Under the pieces are notes generated by a model. It was not told the DNA's origin and made no database searches. It worked only from the letters and a program-made list of their open reading frames with translations. The position numbers and the translations under genes are program-made. A DNA stretch of 64,000 bases from Eleusine coracana subsp. coracana (Eukaryota > Streptophyta > Magnoliopsida > Poales > Poaceae), in contig CM064432.1 of the NCBI GenBank assembly GCA_032690845.1, positions 58,588,071-58,652,070 on the forward strand. Reading direction: 5' to 3'. Positions 22,003-32,695 of the stretch are shown here, in pieces. Numbering within the stretch: the first letter of the stretch is position 1; the number at the start of each line of letters is the position of its first letter.

Positions 22003-23100
22003 ATAGATGGCTTCCTTTCCTGTCAGGATGCATGCGACCAAAGGGAAAGGAAGGAAGAGGGAGGGTGACCTCGCGGCTGCGGCTCGCGGCCGGACTAGGG
22101 GAGGCGGATTCCGAGGAGGCAGGACTGTTCATCAACGATCTTTGCAAACCATGATTCACGCACCGCGTATTTTTCCGAAATATTAAGGGTTTATTTGGAT
22201 GGTGCCATAGCCTGACCACCGTCGGCCAGACATCCATGTCAGCCTCATACACTCAAAATCGTACGGCTGAGAGTTGTGCCCGAGTAACGCAAATCTGCGA
22301 GTGTGAAGACCTAACGCCCTAATTTTCACTGGACTGAATCGATGTTCTTTTTTTTTGAAACATTCAGTTAATGATTAATTAACTTAATTAATTATATAAT
22401 TATCAATTAATTAGAGAACAACATCTATTCATAAATATCACATGTGTGAATGTTTTGGGGATCCCCACCTCAGGGGACGCGTCCGTACCGACACCGACTT
22501 ACCGTAAAGATACCTCTCCCGACTGTTATCGAGTATAAATGTAAATCATCATTATCAATAAAAGTACACTGTTCATTCTATTAATTGCATTTCTAAACAC
22601 ATTTTATGTTACAAAAATAGGTCTTTTGTATGTTGCAATAAATAATACTTAGTGTTGCATTAATTTCTTTATTTTTGTCAGTTCTTGCACATAATAGTGC
22701 AACAAGTATTGTTGCTATTTCTCATATTGCATAAGTTAGTTTTAGATGCTGCAGCACGTACATTTGTATGTGAGCGGCTGAGCCACATCGAGGCCGTCCG
22801 TTCGGAGTCGGGACCGCGAGCACGAGCAGTGGTGGCCTCGTATTATGGGGTTCCGGATTGGTTGGTGGAGGGGGCAGCGCCGGTTTGACGCGAGGATGCT
22901 GGAATCTGGAAAAGGATAGTTCCGCAGCGTTGTTGTTGGGGGGATGCGGCGAGCACGCGCCGCCAACAGGAACGCGCGATGCTTTGTTTTGGCTTTTGCT
23001 CGCCGTTCTGCTTGCGGCCTGGGCTAGTTTGTGCACCAGCGTGAATCTCTGGTCAATTTTCAGAAGGAGACGCGCTGGGTTCGGGTGGAACGATGACCCT
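22003..23100 (-). promoter_or_regulatory. Upstream region of DIC copy 2, shared in part with copy 1
   Basis: The part at 22,770-23,050 matches 7,600-7,830 (GGCCGTCCGTT, GCGCCGGTTTGA-like, GGCGAGCACGCGCCG, TTTGTGCACCAGCG). Between, at about 22,190-22,750, lies AT-rich DNA absent from copy 1, probably an insertion without clear ends. No gene recognised. Confidence 0.55.
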
Positions 23101-23169
23101 TCCTTTTTTTTTCCCCTCTTTTCTTGAAGAGAATTTCGCCCCCTTTTTTTTTCCTTTGTAGATTCTGAA

Positions 23170-23700
23170 TCATGTCTTTTAGTACTCGGCAGCGAGTATT
23201 TCGCTACTAATGGTCTTTCAGAAAGAAACGATTTGAACCGATGAGAGAATCCTTCGGATGCCAAACTTTCCTGTCAGTCTGTCGTGTAAAGTATCCATGT
23301 ATACGAGCCACAAAATAATCAGACGGCTGTAAGTATAAGTATGCACTAGCTACTAAATGGAAATAAAAAAAAAACGAAGTCAAAATGAACGATTGTGAGC
23401 GACAGACATATCTCGAACACGTCGTATACGAACCACAGAATGACCAGACCGACGCGATCACGTTAATCAGCAACCTATCGTTCCGGCGCTCTTTATCTGA
23501 TCTCTTGCAAGCGGTCCAGAGGTCCCGTGGTGGCTTTACAAACCGGAATCTTGCCTCTTGCTTGAAGCCAGTGGCCTGGCCGAGCAAACAGTACGCTAAG
23601 TACCTAATCTCCGTCGCAGAAGTTTAATCTTATACATGTGGCATGTGAGTTCTTGCCGGCTAAACTTTGGATTACCTAGATGGAGTTTTTCTGCAAGCTT
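23170..23700. repeat. Block Z, copy 2 (segmental repeat)
   Basis: Counterpart of 12,700-13,262 (CACAAAATAATCAGAC, ACGTTAATCAGCAA, CCTCTTGCTTGAAGCCA, CTTGCCGGCT). It lacks the 16-bp insert and the second target copy found there. Confidence 0.75.
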
Positions 23701-23929
23701 CTTCTACGGGGTTGTTGTCTTCGCCTAAATTATGAGCTGTTAGTAGTGAAGGTATCATATTCGACAGTTTTTAGTTCATACTAGCTGATAAACAAGAAAG
23801 TGTAGGAGCATATGAAGCTTCATCAGGTTGTAGTTGATGTCACGAAACAAGGAGCTTTGAAAGAAACTACGCTAGTAAAATATATAGAGAGATGAAAAGT
23901 AGTGAAGCTACTAAATGCACTACCCTCCG

Positions 23930-24740
23930 CAAGTATCACCCGGTGTCTTGAACAATCTCCGTGGAAACTCTAAGAAATCGTCAGACCGGCCACGTCTTGA
24001 CCCCGCACACCGGCTTGGGTACAGTTCACACTCCCCCTTTTGCGGGATTCCTGCAGTAACATCATCGCCGATGCCAACCAGCACTGCGATGTCATCCTTG
24101 GATACGCACTCGCGGCACCGGCCGGGCAGGAAAGTCGGAAAAAGCTGGCGTAGAATCGCAGCGAATATTTCCCGGACCAGGCGCAGCCTCAGCTTGGCGC
24201 CGGCCGATTGTTACCGTGCACCACGCCCGAGTTGCCCGCCATGAGTGAGCCGCGAGCGGCCTCTCGTGCTGGGGGCCGTTCGTTGTGCTCGTCAGACAGA
24301 ACAGAGGCAACCCGTTCCGTAGTCCTCATCCGCTTCCGCTCGGCCGATGCCCGACGGCGACGTCGGTAGCGCGCCCGTGGGCGCGCCACACGCTTGTCGT
24401 CACGTAACTCGCGTCGAGGACTTGTGCCAGTCCCATGACGCCACGGCCAAGCTCCCAATTCAAGCAGCCTCTGGCAGGAACTTGCTATCGAGCTCGCTTC
24501 GCGGGCGCGTCCGCCGGCGGCCCGTGCGAAGACTCCGTCTGCCATGTGGACTCCCGGTTCCCTGGACCGGGAAATAACGATGAAAATTATGTAATGAGCT
24601 GACTAGTAGTAGTATACTCCTAGTTAGATTGAAGGTTGGAACCGTTCCAGAAACGCGAGGTCGCAGCTGGTGCGGGCTGCAACGTTAGTTCAGCGGATGT
24701 GCCACTCGTTTGGAAGCGCGGATAAATAATGCCTGCACTG
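23930..24740. repeat. Block X, copy 3 (segmental repeat)
   Basis: Shares GGATACGCACTCG, TAGAATCGCAGCGAA and TTTCCCGGACC with copy 1, GGGTACAGTTCACAC with copy 2, and GTTACCGTGCACCACGCCC (24,210) plus GTTCCAGAAACGCGAGGTCG (24,645) with both. No conserved frame. Confidence 0.65.
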
Positions 24741-24819
24741 CCCTGTTTTAATATGCAAATTTTGACTTATCCTCCAACTATAAAGTAATATACGACCCCA
24801 GAGCCAGTATTATCAATGC

Positions 24820-25060
24820 AATGCAACAGATAAGAGCAGTGCGTGTACTAACGACGATAAACCAGTCGTGTTAGGCTCCTTCTCTTCTTCCATACGTCCA
24901 GTTGCAGAAATAGCTCAAACTGGAAGCAGTCGTGCTTGTCCTTTCATCCTCAGGGTGGCACGTACGTCCGGACTCATCATCAAATAATACCAGCCCCAAA
25001 ATAGATTCAGGTAGTTCGCCGAACCAATGGAACATGACATGCCTCTACCTAATCCTCATC
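24820..25060. repeat. Fragment resembling the 3' module
   Basis: Contains GGCTCCTT, CCAGTTGCAGAAA, CTCAAACTGG, AGTCGTGCTTG and GTTCGCCGAACC in the order of 20,150-20,390, at lower similarity. It suggests an older, partial duplication of the same DNA. Confidence 0.4.
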
Positions 25061-25259
25061 GTGCCATTTGTAATGGCTAAGATCTCCGCCACGCCTAATT
25101 ACGAAAACTTCAACGAAAAAGGTGCCCATTTTAAACTGGCACGTCAAGATCCGCATTAAGAGTCATCATCGACTCTATCAGCATTAACAGAGTCATCATC
25201 GACTCTATAGCTCGTAGCAGTTCACGCCACACGCAAACCACTTCCATTTCCCACCACCT

Positions 25260-25672
25260 CGTTGCAATTGACGCGGTAACTAACGTCGCCGATGGCAACT
25301 ACTCGGACACGATGAACCGATGGAGAACCGTGATGATTTCCTCTGCCGTGTTAGATTTGCAAACCACGCACCGCCTCAGAATGGAACTCGTTGTTACCGT
25401 GCACCGCACCAAGTTGCCGCTCACAAGGTTCAGACGACGGAGCCTCCGCGGTCCGCGCCAAACCCGACACCGCCCCGGTCCGTCGAACTAACCGGCGTCG
25501 TTCATCACCGAACCCGGGCTGCTCATCGCTCCGCTCCGGCCGGCCTCGTTTTCCAAACACGTTGGTCCGAGGCCTGTCGAAAACGAGGACGCACGCAGCG
25601 CCGCGCGGCCGTATACACTGGCCTTCGGCCGTGAATAATCGTCCCGCGCCCTAGCCCGTTCCAGTGATCTTA
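25260..25672. repeat. Block Y, copy 3, cut by a MITE
   Basis: GCGGTAACTAACGTCG(C)CGATGGCAACTACTC matches 11,345-11,380. It also carries GTTACCGTGCACCGCACC (25,395). Its right end CCCGTTCCAG stops exactly where the MITE at 25,673 begins, inside the second conserved motif of the block. Confidence 0.55.
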
Positions 25673-25993
25673 TGCCGCTTTGGTATAGATTTTTAGAAAA
25701 ACAGATTCTGCTTTCACTTCAGCTTTTGTCAAATAGCTTTTGTGTAAAAAACAGTTTTTCTACTAAAACAGTTTCTTGAGGTGTTTGTCAAAACAACTTC
25801 TACTCATTCTTGAGGTGAAGGGGTGAGAGAAAAGCTGAAAAAAGTATTATTTTATAGCTTTTTGTTTTTAGTTATTTTGAGAGAATCACTTCTTATATCT
25901 AGGACATCAAAAACGCTTCTAACAAACCGTTTGTTAGTGATTCTTAGAGAAGCAGAAATAGAAGCTGTTTTAAAATCTATACCAAAGAAGCCT
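25673..25993. mobile_element. Tourist-like MITE (TTA duplication)
   Basis: 321 bp flanked by TTA (25,670-25,672 and 25,994-25,996). The ends TGCCGCTTTGGTATAGATTT and, inverted, AGGCTTCTTTGGTATAGATT match over some 20 bp. The 63-codon frame inside is not a gene. Confidence 0.75.
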
Positions 25994-26019
25994 TTAGACT
26001 TTTCGATGAGATAAGAGAT

Positions 26020-26272
26020 TTGGGTCCTTGTTGAGCAGCCATTTCCTGGGTCCATCGCGTTGGACTCCGTCCGTCACCGCACCAAGCTGCTAGCAGAAGG
26101 ACGCGGAGTGTGTGTTGTGTGCACGCCTGCACGGGCAGGAGCACAGGGGTGCGCTGGTCCAGCCGACCAGCCGATCCCTCGACGTAGGGCGAGGTGGCAC
26201 CTCGTGCCAGCGGGCACGCAAGCCTGCAACGCACCGTACGTACTGCAGTGAGATCACGCATGTCAACAACTA
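26020..26272. repeat. Block W, copy 2 (segmental repeat)
   Basis: Counterpart of 15,880-16,092 (TTTCCTGGGTCCATCGCGTTGG, GCTGGTCCAGCC, GTGGCACCTCG, ACTGCAGTGAGATC). The MITE at 26,274 follows directly. Confidence 0.65.
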
Positions 26273-26273
26273 A

Positions 26274-26546
26274 CGGCGTGATTGGTTTTCATCTCAATAT
26301 CACCTGGCTCGCATTTGGGGAGCCAGACCTCAGTTAGCCAGGAGCACACGAGCCAGGCTCTTCTTGCGAACCAGGCTGAGCATCGTTTTTTGCATCCACA
26401 CATGCTAGTCAAACAAAGATACAAACATCCAATCGCTTCTTATTTACATATAGAGAGACTGACTAGACACGTATAATGAAACCAAACACACTGCAGTTGC
26501 ATATGGGGAGCCTGACCGGACTTGATGCAGGAAACCAATCATGCCC
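26274..26546. mobile_element. Tourist-like MITE (TAA duplication)
   Basis: 273 bp flanked by TAA (26,271-26,273 and 26,547-26,549). The left end is CGGCGTGATTGGTTTTCATC; the right end inverted is GGGCATGATTGGTTTCCTGC. Confidence 0.8.
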
Positions 26547-26800
26547 TAAACATCTGTGAGTAGCAGTGTGCTACTTTCCTTTGTTTTTTTTTCTAAAAAG
26601 AACAGTAGTGTACTAGTGTCTCTTAAGAGTGCTACATGTTAGGCTCTGAGATTGTACATTTTTTGAGTAATCGTTTTCCTGTAATGTTTAGAATCGTGAA
26701 AACCAAAAGCTGACAGCAGGCCCCTCCCTTAACAGGGACAAGGTGGACGACGGGTCAGGACCCCCAAAACTTTAGAGCCTCCAATTCATAATTCATATAA

Positions 26801-27500
26801 ACTAGCAAAGTGTCCGGGCGTTGTTACGGACTTAAAAAAATAAAACACTCTTTATAATTTAAATATAAATTATTTACATAATATAACTATTAGATATATA
26901 CAATATTATTGACATTTTTTACATAAAAGATTATATTTGTATTACTGTTGGTGCTTCTTAGTATACTATTTTATATGTCAAAAGTAAAAATTTTATCACT
27001 ATTTTTTATCATATTCTAGAAGTTTTATCCGAAAGAAAAAATCAATTCACGGAATCCAGAAATAGCACTGCATTGCAATATAATTTTGAAATTAAATACT
27101 TGCTCTAATGAAAAAAGTTAAAACACGAAAGTTGTAGATCTCATCAAGTCCTTTTCGTAACATATATGGATCATATTATTTGAACTAAGGAGCTAGGAGA
27201 TATAGGCCCCGCACAGAGACCTGCGTATAGGAGTCCGAATCAGAACAAATATTTTTGCATCGTATATTTAGAAATCAAAACTGCGGGATCTGTATTTCCA
27301 TTGAATATCAAAGTTGTAGAACGTTTTGAGAGCTACGAGATAGAGTCTGAGTTTGCTCATTTGAGCTCCGGACGTGAAAGTTATAATTTTTGAAATTTGG
27401 TATTTGATATATAAGGTACGAAACCGATTTGGGTTCAATCTCTAACTTTGTGGACACGAAGTGAACAATCATACCTCAATTAATAGATTGTAGAGATATA
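26801..27500 (+). repeat. Dispersed repeat starting ACTAGCAAAGTGTCCGGGCG
   Basis: Second copy of the repeat at 18,509-19,280, with matching start and matching end (ACCTCAATTAATAGATTGTAGAGATA). No coding capacity seen. Confidence 0.5.
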
Positions 27501-27600
27501 GGCCTGCTAAAAAAAAATCTGCACAGTTCAATAGATAAGTCAAATGCCCAGCAAAGCAGCAGCTTCGATGCAAATTTATTATTTGGCTGTTCATTTCAGA

Positions 27601-28068
27601 TAAGTTGTGCTCCTTGGATGACAAGAGTTTATTGTCTTCTTCTATTCATCTTGAAGTTGCACTCAAAAGTTGAGATTCTGATATTGATGAAAAAGAATTG
27701 TTTGTTGAGTTAAAACTCATCTGACATTTAATTAAGAAATCTATGGGCCCTCTTGACATTTTAAGCATGTGAAGAAGCTAGGATGTTTTTCTAATACTGC
27801 TATTGTGGATCAAATTTTGTTAACCGTACATGTAAATGTTGTATCTTCGAATAGGAGCTTTTCTAAACTTAATTTGGCAAAATCCTATTTGTATTTTATA
27901 ATGACACAAGAAAGACTCAATGGATTGACGATAATAGCACTAGAGAGTAATGTGTTGGAGCAGATTATGTATGATGATCTAATTAAAAATTTCACCTCAA
28001 AAAATACTAAAAGATATTGCTTTTTCATAGAACATAGGACTAATTTATTTATTAAGTACTTCTGTTAA
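27601..28068 (+). pseudogene. hAT transposase C-terminal relic
   Basis: Conceptual translation gives the C-terminal dimerisation region of TTF-type hAT transposases: SIHLEVALKS, then ELFVELKLI, KKLGCFSN, NRSFSKLNLAKSYL (normally AERSFSKLKLxKxYL), TQERLNGLTIIALE and DLIKNFTSKNTKR. The hallmark RSFSKL and SQERLNGL-like motifs are clear. The frame is broken by TGA at 27,671 and 27,722 and by a shift near 27,768, and the catalytic core is missing. The last 300 nt are still open, but without the rest the product cannot be active. Confidence 0.8.
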
Positions 28069-28248
28069 CACCTGATATATTTTTAATTGTTACTGCTATG
28101 AAAAATAGCGAGTAGTGTAGTTAATTACAAATGTATTTTGACTATGTAATTTTTTCAGACTTAAGACCCCATTTTGTGTTTCGTCCAGGGCTTCACAAAC
28201 CTGGAGACGGCCCTGCTGACAGTGGTTTCAAAGAGAGCCTAGAAAGTT

Positions 28249-28405
28249 TTTTCCCCTACGTACCTGTACGAGAAAATGCGTCCCGCACGTAGCCGGTGGC
28301 GTTGAACAGTCGCCATTCGACCACTCATCCTAGCTGTCCCTTTATTGATCCATGATCCTCTGTCCTTTCTAATGAGATTTCCATGGGGTAAAGCGGCCAT
28401 GTTGG
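28249..28405. repeat. Block V, copy 2 (segmental repeat)
   Basis: Counterpart of 17,178-17,350 (CCCCTACGTACC, CGTAGCCGGTGGCGTTGAAC, GAGATTTCCATGGGGTAAA). It stands between block W and the 3' module, as in unit 1. Confidence 0.45.
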
Positions 28406-28654
28406 CCGGCAGATAACTTCTTTAATCCCTTTCAGGAGATATCTGCGGAAGTCAGCTTCGGATCTTTCTTCCTCCTCTGTTGAAAGAACTGAGTCAACTT
28501 GGGGGTGAGGCAAGCGGTCATGGTTCCTGTTTCAATGTTTTTTCTTTCTTTGTGTACGGGATATAATCTTTTGGAAAAAAAAATACGTTCAGAATGAGAC
28601 GAAACTAACTTGTTCTTCGCTGCCATCACCGTGTCCTGTTCTTCTGAGTGGCTA

Positions 28655-29170
28655 AAAAAAGTATGCGAGGGTTAAGTCAAGGCCGTATTTTTGTATCGCG
28701 ACAGATAAGGTTCGTGCTTCGAGCGACAGAAACAGCTGTGCTTGGAAACAGTCGCGCCTGGCCCTTGGTACACGAGTTCAGTTGCAGAAAACAGCTCGAA
28801 CTATAACGCCTTTCGGTGAACCAGAGGGACGATGTGCTAATCGGTGTTTCAGACAACCAAATATGTACGCTTCGGTTAAGTTCGCCCAACCAAATTAATC
28901 GGCGGTTCAGTCCAATTTTCTTTTCTGTTCTAGTTTGCCGAATAATGGGAATTGAATGATTGATTGATTAGGATTCATCGAACCTCGGTCGCGTTCAGCA
29001 GGATGGACGCGCTCTTATCATTGTAGAGTGGGCAGTCGGCACGGTGGTTTCGTGCACCACTGAAATGGCTGTTGGCCAATTAAACATGCGGCGCACATGT
29101 GGACCGGCATGTCAGCATGTGAGCGCTCGCCCATCTGGCCATCTCTGATCTCTCCCGTTGCAGTATGGCG
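28655..29170. repeat. 3' module, right copy (right edge of the tandem duplication)
   Basis: Counterpart of 20,070-20,650. Similarity ends near 29,165, just where in the left copy the DIC copy 2 3' UTR begins. No carrier sequence follows. This fits the right end of a two-copy tandem duplication; a deleted third carrier is the less economical alternative. Confidence 0.75.
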
Positions 29171-31037
29171 CGGCATATGGCCCTATCTGCTCTCCAGCAC
29201 GGAAAACCTAAGGACAAATTTGCTGTTGGAAACTTTTCTTATATGATCTTTGTTAAAGGATATTTTTTAAATAAGTCTTTGCTCATGAACACTACTTAGT
29301 TATGATAATTAGACAAAAAGACACTATGGTGAATAGAATATGATTTTTCATGTATGAAAGAGAAAATATTTAACAAATGGCTAAAAAAAAGTGTCAACAA
29401 CAAATTTACCCAAAATCTAACGATCAGTTTCCACGCATGTATCATAAGCCGGAACTCTTTGAACTTAAATTCGATGTCTATCCTCTGAAAAGAGTTCCAG
29501 TGCTTGCGTGCTGAGACAACGGCGGCACACTCCACTGCCGGACTATTATCCTGGTGTGGCGGCGGCGACGCGCCAAACTTATGTAAAAATCTAAAAAAAC
29601 TTTACGTACCGCTGACCTGGATCCCACGTTGACAGAAAAAAGTGACCCAGCCAGCAACTGTGCTCCGGTAATCACGGTGTTAATTAAATCTGAATTATAA
29701 TTTGTACTTATCATTGCATATATCCCTAGAAAAACCTTGATTTTTCTTTGAACAAATCTATACATCCTTGAATCAAATAATACACGAGTATGTGTTTAAA
29801 TTACCACCGTCGTTACTCCTTGCCAAAAATTACTAATTATTAATACTAGTTAAGGTTATCATGATCCATTCAACAATATTGATTAACATTTTTATATATT
29901 CATGAAAGATGTTGTATTTTCTTTGAATGAGCAGATGAAAAATAACTTATCAATCTGTTAGATATTTTTTATTAATTCGATTATTATTATGATACACGGT
30001 AACATGGATATTAAACGAATTGTTCACGGACTGTTCGTGTTCGGCCACATTCACGTTCCACGTCAGCAATTAAGTAGGCAGTTCGTAGGTCTTGTACGTA
30101 AGTTTAGCTTCTTTTTTTTTTGACATCGTAAGTTTAGCATTACTCGGCTGGGACATGCTGGTTCGCTCAATATGCGCAACCCCAATATGCTCGAGCCTAT
30201 TTTCTCTAAACGGGCCTGTTGCATAGGCTGGTCATATTCCGATGAGTAGGCCCACCATTCTAAACGGACCTGTTTTGTGGACACTCGCACTTGGCGCGCA
30301 GCCACAAAGCATATGGGCCAAGCATGGGGACTGAAGGAGTTTGCTGATCGAGGGAGGAGTCCTGCGAGATCGAGTTGCATTAACGGTGCACAACTGCCAC
30401 GAGAGGATTTGTCCCTTACTTTTTTTTTCCTGGATACTGTTGATGTTGAGGTCCAGTGGACACCAATGCTTCTGCATCGCTACTTCAAAACCAGAAGCTA
30501 GCTAATCTTCGTAGTCCCTAGATCACTTGATATCGTGTATTTTTGCAGGGACCTTTTGGATGGTACTATTCATTTAGACTGTGCTAGTATCAAAGGAACA
30601 CTGTACAGTCAAGAACTTATGGCTCACTCTGTGTGATACTATAGTCTATAGCTAAGGAACACTGACACTACGCGGTCTTTTCATCAGCTCAATTATCTAT
30701 GGTCATTAGACTTGGAAATTCAACTAGCTAGGGGCGCTGCTGCGATGGTTCCTATCCCTCCTTGGGTTGAAGGTGTATAACTTGTTTTTTTTTTCTTTTA
30801 GAAAACAATCTTTCCACGAGTGTGAATCTCTAGATTCACCGTATCTTATTAACTCCTTGTAACATGGATACTACTGGGAGTCAAAGAACCCACCATCCTT
30901 GACAAGGCTGTAAAAGAGCTAGTTCACCTCAAGCAATCCGAGCTTGAGCTCCTTTGAAATGCAGGATTGTAGAAATATAAAATTGGAATTGGCTACCTAT
31001 TATAATCCTACGAGAATTGAAAACAACCTTCCTATAG
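29171..31037. other. Intergenic, no gene seen
   Basis: AT-rich with short frames only. The single event noted is the poly-T insertion at 30,109-30,126. The stretch 30,150-30,420 is somewhat GC-richer but carries no recognised domain. Confidence 0.45.
30109..30126 (-). mobile_element. 18-bp poly-T insertion with 12-bp target duplication
   Basis: TTCTTTTTTTTTTGACAT lies between perfect copies of CGTAAGTTTAGC (30,097-30,108 and 30,127-30,138). On the minus strand it reads ATGTC then poly-A. Confidence 0.65.
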
Positions 31038-31268
31038 TGCCTTTGGATACAACGCAGGAAAAACATAAGAATTAGGAGAGAGAGAGAGACTCAAAGGAAT
31101 TTGAGGTCCAACCCATGTAAAAAATCTTCCAAAAATTACATGGAGGAAGCTATCCTATAGGAATTTGGTGTTGTCAATCTTGTGTTCCAAAGAGCTCAAT
31201 AGAAAACTTTCCTATATGATTCAAATCCTATGAAATTCCTTCATTTTTCCTTTGTTCCAAAGGGAGCT
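31038..31268. mobile_element. MITE with CCTTTGGA ends, seed of a tandem array
   Basis: The left end TGCCTTTGGATACAACGCAG and the right end, inverted, CTCCCTTTGGAACAAAGGAA are related. Near the right end an internal inverted step TAGGATT/AATCCTA occurs. Its right half is carried along in the tandem copies that follow. No clear target duplication. Confidence 0.5.
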
Positions 31269-32695
31269 TAAATCTAGAGCTGTTTCACCAAAGCTTAAAA
31301 ATGCACTGGATTCCTAAAAGCTGAAGAACAAAACTACTACGACACCCCCATGAAACCATGCTAGCTAGAGTACACTTGTTCTCATGGCGAAAAAAGAAGA
31401 GTAAGTACTAGCTTCACTCCACATTCTAGTTGCTAGGGATTATGTTGTGCCCAACCTCCAACGGTTAACGGAATCCCATATTCTGATAGTGTGCCCAACG
31501 ATTAATGGAGTCCTCCAAAAATTACATGGAAGAAGCTATCCTAGAGGAATTTCATAGGAATTTAGAGTTGTCAATCTTGTGTTCCAAAGGGCTCAATAGG
31601 AAACTTTCCTATAGGATTCAAATCCTATGAAATTCTTTCATTTTTCCTTTGTTCCAAAGGGAGCATGAATCTAGAGCTATTTTGTCAAAGCTTAAAAATG
31701 CACTGGATTTCTAAAAGCTGAAGAACAAAACTACTACGACACCCCCATAAAACCATGCTAGCTAGAGTACGCTTGTTCTCATGGCGAAAAAAGAAGAGTA
31801 AGTACTAGCTTCACTCCACATTCTAGTTGCTAGGGATTATGTTGTGCCCAGCCTCCAACGGTTAATGGAATCCCATATTCTGATAGTGTGCCCAACGATT
31901 AATAGAATCCTCCAAAAATTATATGGAGGAAGCTATCCTAAAGAAATTTCATAGGAATTTTGAGTTGTCAATCTTGTGTTAAGGGCTCAATAGGAAACTT
32001 TCCTATAGGATTCAAATCCTATGAAATTCCTTCATTTTTCCTTTGTTCTAAAGGGAGCCTGAATCTAGAGCTATTTTGCCAAAGCTTAAAAATGCACTGG
32101 ATTCCTAAAAGCTGAAGAACAAAACTACTACGACACCCCCATAAAACCATGCTAGCTAGAGTATGTTTGTTCTCATGGCGAAAAAAAGAAGAGTAAATAC
32201 TAACTTCACTCCACATTCTAGTTGCTAGGGATTATGTTGTGCCCAGCCTCCAACGGTTAACGGAATCTCATATTCTGATAGTGTGCCCAACAATTAATGG
32301 GATCCTCCAAAAATTACATGGAGGAAGCTATCCTAAAGGAATTTCATAGGAATTTGGAGTTGTCAATCTTGTGTTCCAAAGGGCTCAATAGGAAACTTTT
32401 CTATAGGATTCAAATCCTATGAAATTCCTTCATTTTTCCTTTGTTCCAAAGGGAGCCTGAATCTAGAGCTATTTTACCAAAGCTTAAAAATGCACTGAAT
32501 TCCTATAAGCTAAAGAACAAAACTACTACGACACACCATGAAACCATGCTAGCTATAGTACGTTTGTTCTCATGGCGAAAAAAGAAGAGTAAGTACTAGC
32601 TTCACTCCACATTCTAGTTGCTAGAGATTATGTTGTGCCCAGCCTCCAACGGTTAACGAAATCCCATATTCTGATAGTGTGCCCAACGATTAATG
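31131..32695 (+). repeat. Four-copy tandem array, period about 386-397 bp
   Basis: Copies start at 31,131, 31,517, 31,914 and 32,309, each at CCAAAAATTA(C/T)ATGG. Each holds the right half of the MITE (TTTCCTATAGGATTCAAATC, TTTGTTCCAAAGGGAGC) plus about 250 bp of unique DNA (ACTACTACGACACCCC, CATGCTAGCTAGAGTA, GTTGTGCCCAGCCTCCAACG, CTGATAGTGTGCCCAACGAT). Copies are very similar with few indels, so the array is young. The last ends near 32,695. No reading frame is shared through the array. Confidence 0.9.

Larger units (their letters stand above)
26714..28219 (+). mobile_element. Degenerate hAT element, itself interrupted
   Basis: It begins CAGCAGGCCCCTCCC and ends GGAGACGGCCCTGCTG. The ends CCCAAAACTTTAGAGCC and AGACCCCATTTTGTGTTTCG are like those of grass hAT elements with TTF-type transposases, and the relic at 27,601-28,068 supplies the transposase end. 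The dispersed repeat at 26,801-27,500 is inserted in it. Borders are approximate and no 8-bp duplication is preserved. Confidence 0.5.

Noticed and set aside
25823..26014. 63-codon frame
   Set aside because: Lies mostly within the Tourist-like MITE at 25,673-25,993; no protein similarity.
29171..29600. Possible third carrier gene right of the second 3' module
   Set aside because: No carrier motif on either strand; the sequence is unrelated to the DIC 3' UTR or coding region.
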